64,000 nt of DNA. It comes from Thermaceae bacterium (GTDB taxonomy: Bacteria; Deinococcota; Deinococci; Deinococcales; Marinithermaceae). Shown here one piece after another: positions 36,954 through 45,983 of the stretch; position 1 is the first letter of the stretch, and the number at the start of each line of letters is the position of its first letter. The stretch spans positions 1-64,000 of the forward strand of contig JAMOUW010000059.1 in the NCBI GenBank assembly GCA_027067955.1, given 5' to 3'. The notes under the pieces were generated by a model, which saw only the letters and a list, made by a program, of their open reading frames with translations, was not told the origin of the DNA and searched no databases. A program made the translations under genes and the position numbers.

Positions 36954-39737
36954 TCAGCCAAGAGCCTTCTTTATTATGTCTGGAGCGAACTCCGCCAGGG
37001 CGCGCACCAAACCGGTTACGCCACGGGCGCGACCGGGGGTAATAAAAACCGGCACATTGCGCGCCATCGCTTCGGAACGAACCGGCTCCGAAAGATCGTG
37101 ACCAACGTAAGAGCTAACTATCATTACCCCGTGGGCCCTTCCCAGGCGGCTCTGAATGCGCCGCAAGCTTTCGCGCGCCGCGGTAGTCGAATCGGAATCG
37201 AACCAGTCTACTTTCAGCCCCAGCTCTTCGAGCCGCGGTTTAAGGCGGCTACGCAGTTGGGTATGGCCACCAAGCACTATCAGGTATTCACCCGAAAACC
37301 TGGGCAGGCCCGCCGTCATTATGCTTTGGGGAGTCTGCCCGGCGAGCGGATCCGGCGCCCCTTCCAGCTCCGCAACCTTGGCGGCAGTGGCTTTGAGCTC
37401 GGCAAGGTAGAGATCCAGCTCCGGGTCATGGGGGTTCAAAAAAAGCAGGTTGCGCAGCACTTCGCGGGCCAGTTCCAGGTCTTTCTGCTGGTAGTACGCG
37501 GCTTCTAGCGCCCGTTTCCATACGTCCTGAGCGCGACCGAAACGACCCAGTCTTTCGTACTGCTCGGCGAGATCGAAGAGCAGTCCCGGCAGATGTGGAC
37601 GCCGCCGGACCTCAGCCTCCAATAGCGCTAGCGCGTCCTCGGCGCGGCCATGCTGGTTGAGGACGCCTACATAGGCGGCCAGCGCCTGTTCCGCTTCCTC
37701 CGAAGAGGCGAAGGGGCGAGACAGCCGGTATGCCTGCTCCAGCGGCTCGGGTCCGGCATCGGGTGTGCGCGCGAGCGCATCCCAGAGGACCCGGAATGCC
37801 TCCCAGGGGCCCTCCAGGGTCTCGATCAACCTGACCAGCGACGTAAAACGCTCACGCGGGAGATCCGTGAGTCCCGTTTCGCGCAACGCCCCCAGAAACT
37901 CCCGCGCCAAAACCTCCTCCCCCGCCGCTGCAGCGCGCTCGGCAAGATCGAACAAGCGATCAGCGGCATAAGGGTGAAAGGCGTGGGCTCGCTTATGCGC
38001 CCCCAGCACCTCCGGCAAGGGCGCCTCCAAACGCTCGAGCACCTCGGCCAGGAGCCGGTAAGCCGACCCCACGGCCGCACCCCGCGCCGCCCGGGCTGCC
38101 TGCTCGAGCAGTCTCCGCGCCTCGTTCAGGCGCCCCTGCTCGTAGCGTAAACGGCCGAGGGCCATTAGCGCGAGGGGGTCTTCGCTACGCGCCACCGCAT
38201 CGGTGAGATAGGGCTCGACGGCCTCCAGGGCCTCCCGCTCGATAGCCTCGACCTCGTCCACATCGCGAATGCGCAGGCGGGCCAGCGCCAAACCTACCGC
38301 ACCGCTCACCTCGCCATGGTCGTAGAGACGGCGGGCATAGCGCTCAGCCCTGGCCCAAAGGCGCTGTCCCAGCGCCGCATGCAAACCGAGATACAGAAGT
38401 TCACGGGTAAGAAACTCGCTTGAAAGATCTTCGGCAAACTCCACGCGGCGGCTCACCTCGGCGAGCCGCCCCGCTCGCAGTTCACGAAAAAGTTTTTCCG
38501 CATAGCGTTCCAGAGCACTCTCCAGCTCGCGCGGCCTCTCCCCCTCCAACCCGGCAAATGTTCGCAGAGCCTCGGCTTCACGCCCCGCCTGGGTGTAAGC
38601 CCGGGCCAGCAGTTGCAGGTAACCCGGCTTGCGTGCCGCCAGCGATTCAAGGTATTCGAGCGCTTCGGATCCGCGACCCAGCTCTACCAGCGCCCGCACG
38701 CGCAGTTCGCGCGCCTCCTCTCCCGGCACCTGTGCCAGGGCGATCTCGGCCTCGCGCCAGCGACCCAGCCCGGCCAGCGCCCGCCCGCGCAACCAGGCCG
38801 CATCCGGACCGCTCACGCCGTCCAGGATCCGCAGCGCCCGCCCGCCATCCCCGGCGGCAAGCGCCTCGCTCGCCTCGACAAGGGGGTCGGCACCAGGGGC
38901 GGGCACGGGTTCGGACCGCACGCGGGGCAAAGAGCCAAGCTCCCGCGCATCGCGCACAATGCTCCCCTTCCGGGCTACCACCAGCGAATAGTCTCCGGAA
39001 CCCTCCAGGATCACGCCTTCGAAGCCCATTGCCTCCAAAAGCCGCACCAATGCCTCCGGGTGCTTTCCCAGAAAAGGGCCGTGCCCGTAAATCACCTTGC
39101 CGCCGGGTTTCAGCACCGCCTCCAGCCGCTCGAACCGCTCGCATAGCGAGAATGTCCGGTAAAACTCCGCGTCGTTCGTGAACTCGGCGGGCAGGTCCTC
39201 GCGCAGGTGCCCCTCGGGCAGGACCGAAAGCATGAGCACCGCGTCATAACCTTCCCCGGGCTCGAATTCCTCCCACCAGCCGGCATGCCATTCGACCTTC
39301 GCACCCAGACGCCGACTCATTTGCTCACCCCGGCTCAGCGCCTCTTCCAGAGGTTCCAGAGCGTGCCACTCGAGCTCCGGGCGCTGCAACGCCAGCGCGT
39401 GCAGCATCGCCCCGGTATAGGCCCCGACCTCCAGCACCCTGCCAGCGGCAGGCAGAAGCCCGGGGACCACGCGACCATAAAATTGCAAAAAGGGGTAGTG
39501 CAATGCATACACCAGCCCCTCGAGCCGGTGCGGCCCCGGCTCGAGCGTGCGCCTGTAAAAACTTCGCACCGCATCGCGGCCGGGCTCGCTCAAATAAGCC
39601 TGCCACGCCGCTAGCACGGGCTTGCGCTTCCGGGGCGTACCGATGCGTTTGGCCAGCTCGCTTTCGAAGCGCCCCGGGGCCACCATCCCGGGCACCTGGT
39701 ACTGCTCGCGCAAAAAACGCTTCAGGTCAAAATCCAT
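36954..39737 (-). CDS. Methyltransferase-TPR-DUF2325 fusion protein
   Basis: A 927-residue protein with three parts. Residues about 90-250 form a class I SAM methyltransferase (GRVLEVGAYTGAMLHALAL as motif I, EGYDAVLMLSVLPE, LKPGGKVIYGHGPFLG). Residues about 265-800 are a long array of TPR-like helical repeats. The last 110 residues are a DUF2325 domain (YLIVLGGHTQLRSRLKPRLE, WFDSDSTTAARESL, VMIVSSYVGHDLSE, VPVFITPGRARG). DUF2325 proteins are thought to sense or bind small ligands, but the function is open. I prefer the start MDFDLKRFLR; an ATG five codons earlier is possible and TATAGT lies 13 bases before that. Confidence 0.72.
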   Translation of the reverse strand: MDFDLKRFLREQYQVPGMVAPGRFESELAKRIGTPRKRKPVLAAWQAYLSEPGRDAVRSFYRRTLEPGPHRLEGLVYALHYPFLQFYGRVVPGLLPAAGRVLEVGAYTGAMLHALALQRPELEWHALEPLEEALSRGEQMSRRLGAKVEWHAGWWEEFEPGEGYDAVLMLSVLPEGHLREDLPAEFTNDAEFYRTFSLCERFERLEAVLKPGGKVIYGHGPFLGKHPEALVRLLEAMGFEGVILEGSGDYSLVVARKGSIVRDARELGSLPRVRSEPVPAPGADPLVEASEALAAGDGGRALRILDGVSGPDAAWLRGRALAGLGRWREAEIALAQVPGEEARELRVRALVELGRGSEALEYLESLAARKPGYLQLLARAYTQAGREAEALRTFAGLEGERPRELESALERYAEKLFRELRAGRLAEVSRRVEFAEDLSSEFLTRELLYLGLHAALGQRLWARAERYARRLYDHGEVSGAVGLALARLRIRDVDEVEAIEREALEAVEPYLTDAVARSEDPLALMALGRLRYEQGRLNEARRLLEQAARAARGAAVGSAYRLLAEVLERLEAPLPEVLGAHKRAHAFHPYAADRLFDLAERAAAAGEEVLAREFLGALRETGLTDLPRERFTSLVRLIETLEGPWEAFRVLWDALARTPDAGPEPLEQAYRLSRPFASSEEAEQALAAYVGVLNQHGRAEDALALLEAEVRRRPHLPGLLFDLAEQYERLGRFGRAQDVWKRALEAAYYQQKDLELAREVLRNLLFLNPHDPELDLYLAELKATAAKVAELEGAPDPLAGQTPQSIMTAGLPRFSGEYLIVLGGHTQLRSRLKPRLEELGLKVDWFDSDSTTAARESLRRIQSRLGRAHGVMIVSSYVGHDLSEPVRSEAMARNVPVFITPGRARGVTGLVRALAEFAPDIIKKALG

Positions 39738-39818
39738 TGTGTACGGCCCCATTCTACATCCGGGTACTATATCTTTTCGGTTACCGTGCTATAGAGCTCT
39801 TTCGGCGAATGCACGGCG

Positions 39819-40412
39819 TCACAAGCCTCCCGCGCTCCCTCCCCTGCCGTCACCTTTCTCGTTACAGGGATTGCGCCAGTCATCTTTCCACGCCTCCATG
39901 AGAACGTCCTTCTTGCCGCCGGGCAGGTTCACTTCTCCCCGCTCGCGAAACCCCGCGGCGGAAAAAGCGCGGCGTGCGCGCATGTTGTGTGCAAAAGTGC
40001 TCAGCTTGACCCGCTCCAAACCGAGGTGGTGAAAGGCGTACGCGAGAACCGCCGCCACCGCCTCGCGCCCGTACCCCCGTCCCCAGCGCTCCTTGCGACC
40101 CAGAATGATACCCAGGGTGGCCTCGCGACCGTTGAAGTCGTAGAGTTCGACCGTACCCAGCCAGTCGCCGTGCTCGTCGAGGATAACGAAACCCAGCCGG
40201 TGCCCGCGTTTGATCTCCCCCATCACCACCCGCTTGAACAACCACAGCGGCATGCGCAGGGGGCGGTTGCCGTTCCACTCGGCGATCTCCGGGTCACGGA
40301 AGCTCTCCCAAAACCCGCGCCACTCCGCAGCCGTCATGCCGTAGGGAAAGGGCTTGAGCGTGACCCTGCGGCAGCGGGGCCAGGCTATCTCGGCAGGCAG
40401 GGGGCGCACCAT
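39819..40412 (-). CDS. GNAT-family N-acetyltransferase (RimJ/RimL type)
   Basis: A 197-residue acetyltransferase. The acetyl-CoA site is seen in ATLGIILGRKERWGRGYGREAV, followed by HHLGLERVKLSTFAHNMRARRAFSAAGF, the signature of the RimL/RimJ and aminoglycoside-like group. The acceptor is unknown. TAGGCT lies exactly six bases before the ATG, suggesting a leaderless message. Confidence 0.85.
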   Translation of the reverse strand: MVRPLPAEIAWPRCRRVTLKPFPYGMTAAEWRGFWESFRDPEIAEWNGNRPLRMPLWLFKRVVMGEIKRGHRLGFVILDEHGDWLGTVELYDFNGREATLGIILGRKERWGRGYGREAVAAVLAYAFHHLGLERVKLSTFAHNMRARRAFSAAGFRERGEVNLPGGKKDVLMEAWKDDWRNPCNEKGDGRGGSAGGL

Positions 40413-40424
40413 ACTTAAAGCCTA

Positions 40425-40446
40425 GCCCATCCCCGCGGGGATGGGC
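40425..40446 (-). terminator. Hairpin after the gdh operon
   Basis: GCCCATCCCC-GC-GGGGATGGGC, a 10-bp stem. It lies between the gdhB stop and the acetyltransferase start on the minus strand. Confidence 0.6.
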
Positions 40447-40468
40447 CGGTCAGATGGCAAATGAGGGT

Positions 40469-41752
40469 CTAGGGGTACAGCCCCCGGAGAGCACGCGCTT
40501 CAAGGATACGCGTAGCCGCCACTATGTACGCCGCAGTCCGCAATAACACCTTGCGCTCCTGGGCCACCTGCCAGACGGCTTCAAAGGCTTCGCGCAAAAC
40601 GCGCTCCAGGTTCTGGTTAATTTCCTCTTCGGTCCAGAAATACGAGTTGAAGTCCTGGACCCATTCGAAATACGAAACAGTAACGCCGCCAGCGTTGGCG
40701 ATCACGTCAGGGACCACAACGACGCCCCGCTCGGCAAGAATGTCGTCGGCGGCGGGGGTGGTGGGACCGTTGGCCCCTTCGGCAATGATCTTTGTCTGCA
40801 CCTTATGGGCGTTATGCTCGGTGATGACGCGCTCGAGCGCTGCGGGTACCAGGAACTCGCACGGTACCGCGAACAGCTCCGCGGCAGGCAGCGGCTCCGC
40901 CCCCGGGTAGCCCAGAACGCCGCGCGTTTCCGACTCGGCGACGTAGCGCGTGAGATCGTAAGGATCGATACCCTCCTCGTTGTAAACGGCGCCGGTTACG
41001 TCTGAAATGGCCACCAGCTTGGCCCCGTGATCGAAGAAAGCGCGTGCGGCAGCGTTGCCTACGTTGCCGAAGCCCTGAATTACCACGCGGCTGCCCTCTA
41101 TAGGAAGCCCGATCTTCTCAGCAGCGGCAGCGGCCGTGAAGAAAACGCCGTTGCCGGTGGCGTCCTGCCGACCCAGCGAGCCGCCGATGGCGATTGGTTT
41201 TCCGGTCACGACCCCGGGGGTGGTGGATCCCGCATTCATCGAGAACGTATCCATCATCCAGGCCATCTCACGCTGGCCGGTGCCCACATCGGGAGCGGGA
41301 ATGTCCTTTTTGGGTCCAATCAGGATTCCGATTTCGGAAGTGTAGCGACGGGTAACGCGTTCCAGCTCAGCCGGAGAAAGCTGCCGCGGGTCGAGGCGGA
41401 TGCCGCCCTTACCACCGCCGTAGGGCAGCCCTACGGCGGCATTCTTGATGCTCATCCACGCCGCCAGCGCCATAACCTCGGACAGGGTTACGTCCTGGTG
41501 GTAACGCACACCGCCCTTGGCGGGGCCGCGCGAGGTATTGTGCTGCACCCGGTAGCCCTCAAAGTGGACCACCGTGCCGTCGTCGAGATGGATGGGGACG
41601 TCTACTATCAGGATGCGCTTGGGCCTTTTCAGCGTGTCGACCCAGTATTGTAGCTCACCTAGATAGGGCGTGACGCGCTCTACCTGTTCCAGGTAGATGC
41701 CCCAGGGGCCCTGGTCGCTGGCCGGCAGGTAAGAAAGCGGTTCACTCTTCAT
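40469..41752 (-). CDS. gdhB: Glutamate dehydrogenase, catalytic subunit
   Basis: A 427-residue NAD(P)-dependent glutamate dehydrogenase. Both substrate lysines are intact: Lys79 in [11 protein letters not shown] and Lys115 in [14 protein letters not shown]. The Rossmann domain begins [17 protein letters not shown]. The start ATG overlaps the stop of the upstream subunit (ATGA), so the two are made together. This matches the Thermus arrangement where GdhB is the catalytic chain of a leucine-activated hetero-oligomer. Confidence 0.93.
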   Translation of the reverse strand: MKSEPLSYLPASDQGPWGIYLEQVERVTPYLGELQYWVDTLKRPKRILIVDVPIHLDDGTVVHFEGYRVQHNTSRGPAKGGVRYHQDVTLSEVMALAAWMSIKNAAVGLPYGGGKGGIRLDPRQLSPAELERVTRRYTSEIGILIGPKKDIPAPDVGTGQREMAWMMDTFSMNAGSTTPGVVTGKPIAIGGSLGRQDATGNGVFFTAAAAAEKIGLPIEGSRVVIQGFGNVGNAAARAFFDHGAKLVAISDVTGAVYNEEGIDPYDLTRYVAESETRGVLGYPGAEPLPAAELFAVPCEFLVPAALERVITEHNAHKVQTKIIAEGANGPTTPAADDILAERGVVVVPDVIANAGGVTVSYFEWVQDFNSYFWTEEEINQNLERVLREAFEAVWQVAQERKVLLRTAAYIVAATRILEARALRGLYP

Positions 41753-43020
41753 GGATACACCCCCCGCATATGCGTGGAGAAGTTGATCTGGTCCACCGCG
41801 ATCGCGTACGAGGCGAGGCGCAGATCTATTTCTTCGGCTTCGGCGTACGTACACACCTCTTCCAGGGTTTTGGCGACACGGCGCTGCATCGCCGACCACA
41901 CGTGCTCCTCGGACCAGTTGAACATCGAGAAATTCTGGACCCACTCGAGATAGTCCATCGTCAAGCCGCCGCCGCCCGCAATCACGTCCGGCACAACAGG
42001 TACCCCGCGACGCCGCAGCTGTTCGTCAGCATCCGCGGTGACGGCGCCCACCGCGGACTCGACCAAGGCCCGCGCCCGCACCTGATCGGCGTTGGATTCG
42101 TTTATCAGGCCCTCCAGAGCGGCAAGGATCAGGAAATCGACCTCAAGACCCACCAGAGCATCGCGCCCGATCGTATGCGCGCCGGAAAAACCCTCGATGC
42201 GGCCGGTGTCTTTGTAGTGGGCCAAGAGGGCCTCGTGGTCGATGCCCTCAGGGCTGTATACTGCGCCCCACTCATCGGAAACGGCCACCACCCGAGCCCC
42301 CGCCTCAGAAAACAGACGCGCCACCGCGCGCCCCACCTTGCCGAAGCCCTGCACCGCCACGGTGCTACGGCTTAAATCACGGTCCTGGAATTTACTGAAG
42401 GCCTCCACCGCATAGAGCACACCGCGGCCAACCGCCTCTCCCCGCTTGGAAATACCCCCGAGCTGCGGGGGCTTTCCGGTCACGACGCCGGGTTCGGTGA
42501 AACCGCGGTTGGTGGAGAATGTATCCATCATCCAGGCCATCTCGCGCTCGCCGGTACCCAGGTCGGGACCGAGGATGTCCTTGTCGGGGCCGATAACCTC
42601 GACCAGCTCGGCCGCGTAACGACGAGTGAGACGCTCGACCTCGCCTGGCGAAAGCTTACGCGGGTCTACCGACACCCCGCCGGCTGCGCCACCGTACGGC
42701 AGGCGGAAAACCGCCGACTGGATGGTGGCTATGGCCGCTAGCCCCACCGACTGCCCCAGGGAAACGCGCGGGTGATAACGCACCCCTCCACGGGCCGGGC
42801 CCAGGGCTATGTTGTGCACGACCCGGTAGCCACTAAAAAAATTCACCGTGCCGTCGTCCAGCTGTACGGGCACGGTGAGGGCAACTGTTCTGCGCGGGTG
42901 TGTCAGGTATTCCACGGTAGCCGGGTGAGCGTCGACGTGCGCAAGCGTGCGCTCTAGCTGCATCAGGAAATCGTTCCAGAGCCCCGACTCTCCGGGAGGT
43001 TTATAGGCGCTATTCAGCAT
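41749..43020 (-). CDS. gdhA: Glutamate dehydrogenase, regulatory (catalytically dead) subunit
   Basis: A 423-residue paralogue of the next gene. The two catalytic or substrate lysines are replaced: [11 protein letters not shown] has Arg (77) and [14 protein letters not shown] has Ala-Ala where GKG should be. The rest of the fold is kept, including [16 protein letters not shown]. In Thermus the equivalent subunit does not catalyse but binds activating amino acids. I chose the ATG at 43020 over a GTG two codons upstream, because that GTG lies inside the GGGGGTG ribosome site. Confidence 0.9.
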   Translation of the reverse strand: MLNSAYKPPGESGLWNDFLMQLERTLAHVDAHPATVEYLTHPRRTVALTVPVQLDDGTVNFFSGYRVVHNIALGPARGGVRYHPRVSLGQSVGLAAIATIQSAVFRLPYGGAAGGVSVDPRKLSPGEVERLTRRYAAELVEVIGPDKDILGPDLGTGEREMAWMMDTFSTNRGFTEPGVVTGKPPQLGGISKRGEAVGRGVLYAVEAFSKFQDRDLSRSTVAVQGFGKVGRAVARLFSEAGARVVAVSDEWGAVYSPEGIDHEALLAHYKDTGRIEGFSGAHTIGRDALVGLEVDFLILAALEGLINESNADQVRARALVESAVGAVTADADEQLRRRGVPVVPDVIAGGGGLTMDYLEWVQNFSMFNWSEEHVWSAMQRRVAKTLEEVCTYAEAEEIDLRLASYAIAVDQINFSTHMRGVYP

Positions 43021-43049
43021 GTGCACCCCCTAAGGTCCACCATGCATAT

Positions 43050-44009
43050 CTACTGCAAGCGCTCCAGTTCCGCAAGGGCCAATCCTTCTAAGGCGGTTTT
43101 GGCTTCGCCATCGGGAAGCGCACCCAGCGCCTCCACGGCCGCATCCACCCTGCGCGCGATAGCCCCGACCATCCGCTCCGCCACGCCGCTGCGCACGGCC
43201 AGGTCCCGCAACCGCGCGATGTCTCCATCCTCCGCGCCGCGCCGGGCGAGTATGGGCTCCACCACCTGAGGATCGTTCTGTAACAACCACAGGGTGATCA
43301 GGGTTACCTTGCCCTCGCGAACATCGCCGCCTACTGGCTTGCCCAGTCGCTCGGGATCACCCATCAGGTCCAGGTAATCATCGCGCATCTGGAAAGCCAT
43401 TCCGTACTCCCTGCCGAAGCGCGCCAGCGAGCTTCGCAGCAGCGGTGCGGCACCCCCCAGTATCGCCGCTCCTTCAGTGGCCGCCCGCATGAGTGCGGCG
43501 GTCTTGCTCTCGATAATGCGAAAGTACTGGCCCTCGGAGTATTCCTGGTAGGCGGCGGCCTGGAACTGCAGAACTTCCCCCTCCGCCAGCTGGCGCGCCG
43601 CCTCGGCGAACAGATGCACCAGCTCTACGCTGCCGGTTTCGGCCAGCAAGAAAAGCACCCGGCTTAGCAGGTAATCGCCCGAAAGCACCGAAACGGCGTT
43701 GCCGTACTTGCGGAATGCGGCCTCACGGCCGCGGCGGGTTTCGGCGTCGTCCACCAGATCGTCGTGGAGCAGCGTTGCCGAATGCAGCAGCTCGACGGCC
43801 AGCGCCAGCTCCAGCTCGCGGGAAACGCCACCTAGCGCCCGGCTGGCCAGTAACGCCAGCCGGGGTCGGATCCGCTTACCCCCGGCGGTAACCAGGTCAT
43901 CCTCGATCAGCTGGATGAACTCAATGTCCGAGCGCAGCAGCTCCTTAAGTTTTTTCTCAAAACTCTCGAGCGGCACATCTGGAGAACGGGTCGGTCGCCA
44001 AAGCGTCAC
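43050..44009 (-). CDS. Polyprenyl (isoprenyl) diphosphate synthase
   Basis: A 319-residue E-type prenyl synthase. The first aspartate-rich motif is LLHDDLVDDAETRRG and the second is QMRDDYLDLMGD; GGKRIRPRLALLASRA is typical. Chain length cannot be told exactly; the residues before the first motif (HSATL) suggest a long-chain product such as for menaquinone. The start is GTG with GGGTGG just upstream. Confidence 0.9.
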   Translation of the reverse strand: MTLWRPTRSPDVPLESFEKKLKELLRSDIEFIQLIEDDLVTAGGKRIRPRLALLASRALGGVSRELELALAVELLHSATLLHDDLVDDAETRRGREAAFRKYGNAVSVLSGDYLLSRVLFLLAETGSVELVHLFAEAARQLAEGEVLQFQAAAYQEYSEGQYFRIIESKTAALMRAATEGAAILGGAAPLLRSSLARFGREYGMAFQMRDDYLDLMGDPERLGKPVGGDVREGKVTLITLWLLQNDPQVVEPILARRGAEDGDIARLRDLAVRSGVAERMVGAIARRVDAAVEALGALPDGEAKTALEGLALAELERLQ

Positions 44010-44059
44010 ACTACCACCCTACAAGAGTTGCCAGATCGCGGTCGAGAGTGCCTTTTGAC

Positions 44060-44494
44060 TCAATGAACGATCAAGGGTGTTGGGAGCTTGATCGTCAGCA
44101 TCTTGCCGTTCTGGCCCGCCGCATCATACGCGGTGATGATATAGGTTCCCGCAGGGGGATACGACGATAGGTCGATCTTAAAAGGCGCCTCGGTGGGATC
44201 GCAGTTGGTCTGCGTCTTTACCGGACAATCGGAAACGTACAGGCCCGCCGTCAGGGCGCCGCCGCCAAGAAGCCTGAAGCTGTTGATCGTGCCCCCCGGG
44301 GATCCCGGCAGGTTGTATACCTTGAGGGTGAACGCCAGCGTCCATCCTTTTTCGCTCTGTGTCAATGAACGTTCGCCCAGCGAAATGGTAACCGTCGGTA
44401 CACCTATGGGGTTGCCTGGGCGGAAGTTGCCGCAACCGCTGATCAAAACTGCCAACGTAGCCGCGACGATTAATATGATCCACCATTTCTTCAT
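44060..44494 (-). CDS. Lipoprotein of unknown function
   Basis: A 144-residue protein with signal peptide MKKWWIILIVAATLAVLISG and lipobox LISGC. The mature part is beta-rich (VTISLGERSLTQSEKGWTL, PFKIDLSSYPPAGTYIITAY) and carries two further Cys that may pair. The ATG overlaps the rex stop (ATGA), with GAGGAG upstream. No domain recognised. Confidence 0.75.
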   Translation of the reverse strand: MKKWWIILIVAATLAVLISGCGNFRPGNPIGVPTVTISLGERSLTQSEKGWTLAFTLKVYNLPGSPGGTINSFRLLGGGALTAGLYVSDCPVKTQTNCDPTEAPFKIDLSSYPPAGTYIITAYDAAGQNGKMLTIKLPTPLIVH

Positions 44495-45132
44495 CTCATC
44501 ATCTCCTCTCGCCACCTTGGGTTAAGCATAAAGAAACCTAACCGTGAAAGTCCAGCCATAAAGTCTATGTTCTCGACCGCCACCCCGTCCGGCAGCTTGA
44601 GAACTACGGGCGCGAAGTTGAGCAGGCCGCGGACGCCGGCACGAACCAGTCGCTCGGCCACCGCCTGGGCCTGCGCCTCCGGCACCGTAAGAAGGGCCAC
44701 GTCCACGTGCTCGCTCTGCACAACCGACTCCAGCTCGTTCAGCGGGCGAACCTCCAGCGGGCCCACCCGCCTGCCGACCACGGAGGGATCTACGTCAAAA
44801 CCGGCCACCAGCTCGTAGCCGTCCGCAAGCCCGGGATAATCGGCCAGCGCCTGACCGAGACGCCCCATACCCACAAGTATCAGCCGCCAGCGGCGGCCGA
44901 GACCGAGGATCTGCCGCAGTTCGCGGCGGAGGACCGGTACGGTGTAGCCCACCCCGCGGGTTCCGTAACTGCCAAAATAGGCCAGATCCTTGCGCACCTG
45001 AAAAGCGGTAACCCCCGCCAGCCTGGCCAGCTCCTCGCTGGAGGTATGCACGTCGCCGTCACGCTCCATGCGCTCGAGCACCCTAAGGTAACGCACGAGG
45101 CGCGTAATCGTAGCATCGGGGATCTTGGCCAC
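44491..45132 (-). CDS. rex: Redox-sensing transcriptional repressor Rex
   Basis: A 213-residue repressor that leaves DNA when the NADH/NAD ratio rises. The winged helix is ARLAGVTAFQVRKDLAYFGSYGTRGVGY, the signature of Rex. The NADH Rossmann part has LILVGMGRLGQALADYPG. In Thermus it controls respiratory genes. It overlaps the SPOR gene by one base. Confidence 0.94.
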   Translation of the reverse strand: MAKIPDATITRLVRYLRVLERMERDGDVHTSSEELARLAGVTAFQVRKDLAYFGSYGTRGVGYTVPVLRRELRQILGLGRRWRLILVGMGRLGQALADYPGLADGYELVAGFDVDPSVVGRRVGPLEVRPLNELESVVQSEHVDVALLTVPEAQAQAVAERLVRAGVRGLLNFAPVVLKLPDGVAVENIDFMAGLSRLGFFMLNPRWREEMMR

Positions 45133-45965
45133 TAGCGTACCTCTACCACGTCGAACCCCGCCTCGGTCAGGCGGTTCTTGAGCTCCTCCAGCCGGTCCGG
45201 CGGAACTGGTCCCACCCAGACCTTAATCCAGGGCTTTTGATATAGCAAGACGACCGGTTCGAACCCCTTTTCCCGGAGCTGCCTGACCGTGGCTTCGGCC
45301 GACTCCAGCTGCTTGAAGGCGCCCACCTGCAGGTAGTTGCGCCCGGGCTCAGGACTCCCCCCGCGATATACCTGAGGCTCGTACTGGGACAGCCTGCGCG
45401 CAGCCTCCAGCGCTTCGCTCTTGCTGGTATAAGGCCCCACGGCCACGCGCGTGATCCTGCCCACGGGCTCGAGCCGCACCGGGTAACCCTGCGCTTCGAG
45501 CTTCTGGGCCAGCACCAGGGCGTTCACCGGATTCCGAAAGGCACCCACAGAAACCCTGTAGACGCCCTCTTCGGGGCCTGCAGGTACATGCGGCGCAGGA
45601 TGGCTTTCGGAGACCGCCCCCGCCTGTTCCTGGCCGGAAGGGGTGGAAGCCGGCTGCGTGGATGTGGAAGGCGCGGATGCAGAAGTGGACGGCGCAGCCT
45701 CGCCGCCGGGTTGCGGCTCGGGAGCTTCGGGAAGGAGGGGTACGACCGTAACGGGCTCATCAACGATCCCGGGAGCGCCGGCCTCCGGCCCGGGGGCCTC
45801 TTGGGAAGACGGACTGCCGGCTGTCGGGGGCTGCGATCCCAGCCCCAGGGACGCTGCTGGTTTGAAGGGGTTGACTCCGGTCAGGAACAGAACGATACCC
45901 ACGACGGTTATTGCAAACACCGTGAAGATTAGCGCATCGATCCAGTTGTCACGTAACCAGCGCAT
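45132..45965 (-). CDS. SPOR-domain membrane protein
   Basis: A 277-residue protein. One membrane helix at about 11-31 (DALIFTVFAITVVGIVLFLT) is followed by a long Pro/Ser/Ala/Glu-rich linker (about 35-130), then two SPOR repeats (YRVSVGAFRNPVNALVLAQK and YLQVGAFKQLESAEATVRQL). SPOR domains bind denuded glycan strands at division septa. So it may act at septal peptidoglycan. Confidence 0.85.
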   Translation of the reverse strand: MRWLRDNWIDALIFTVFAITVVGIVLFLTGVNPFKPAASLGLGSQPPTAGSPSSQEAPGPEAGAPGIVDEPVTVVPLLPEAPEPQPGGEAAPSTSASAPSTSTQPASTPSGQEQAGAVSESHPAPHVPAGPEEGVYRVSVGAFRNPVNALVLAQKLEAQGYPVRLEPVGRITRVAVGPYTSKSEALEAARRLSQYEPQVYRGGSPEPGRNYLQVGAFKQLESAEATVRQLREKGFEPVVLLYQKPWIKVWVGPVPPDRLEELKNRLTEAGFDVVEVR

Positions 45966-45983
45966 GGCGTCTCCTCGGGGAGC

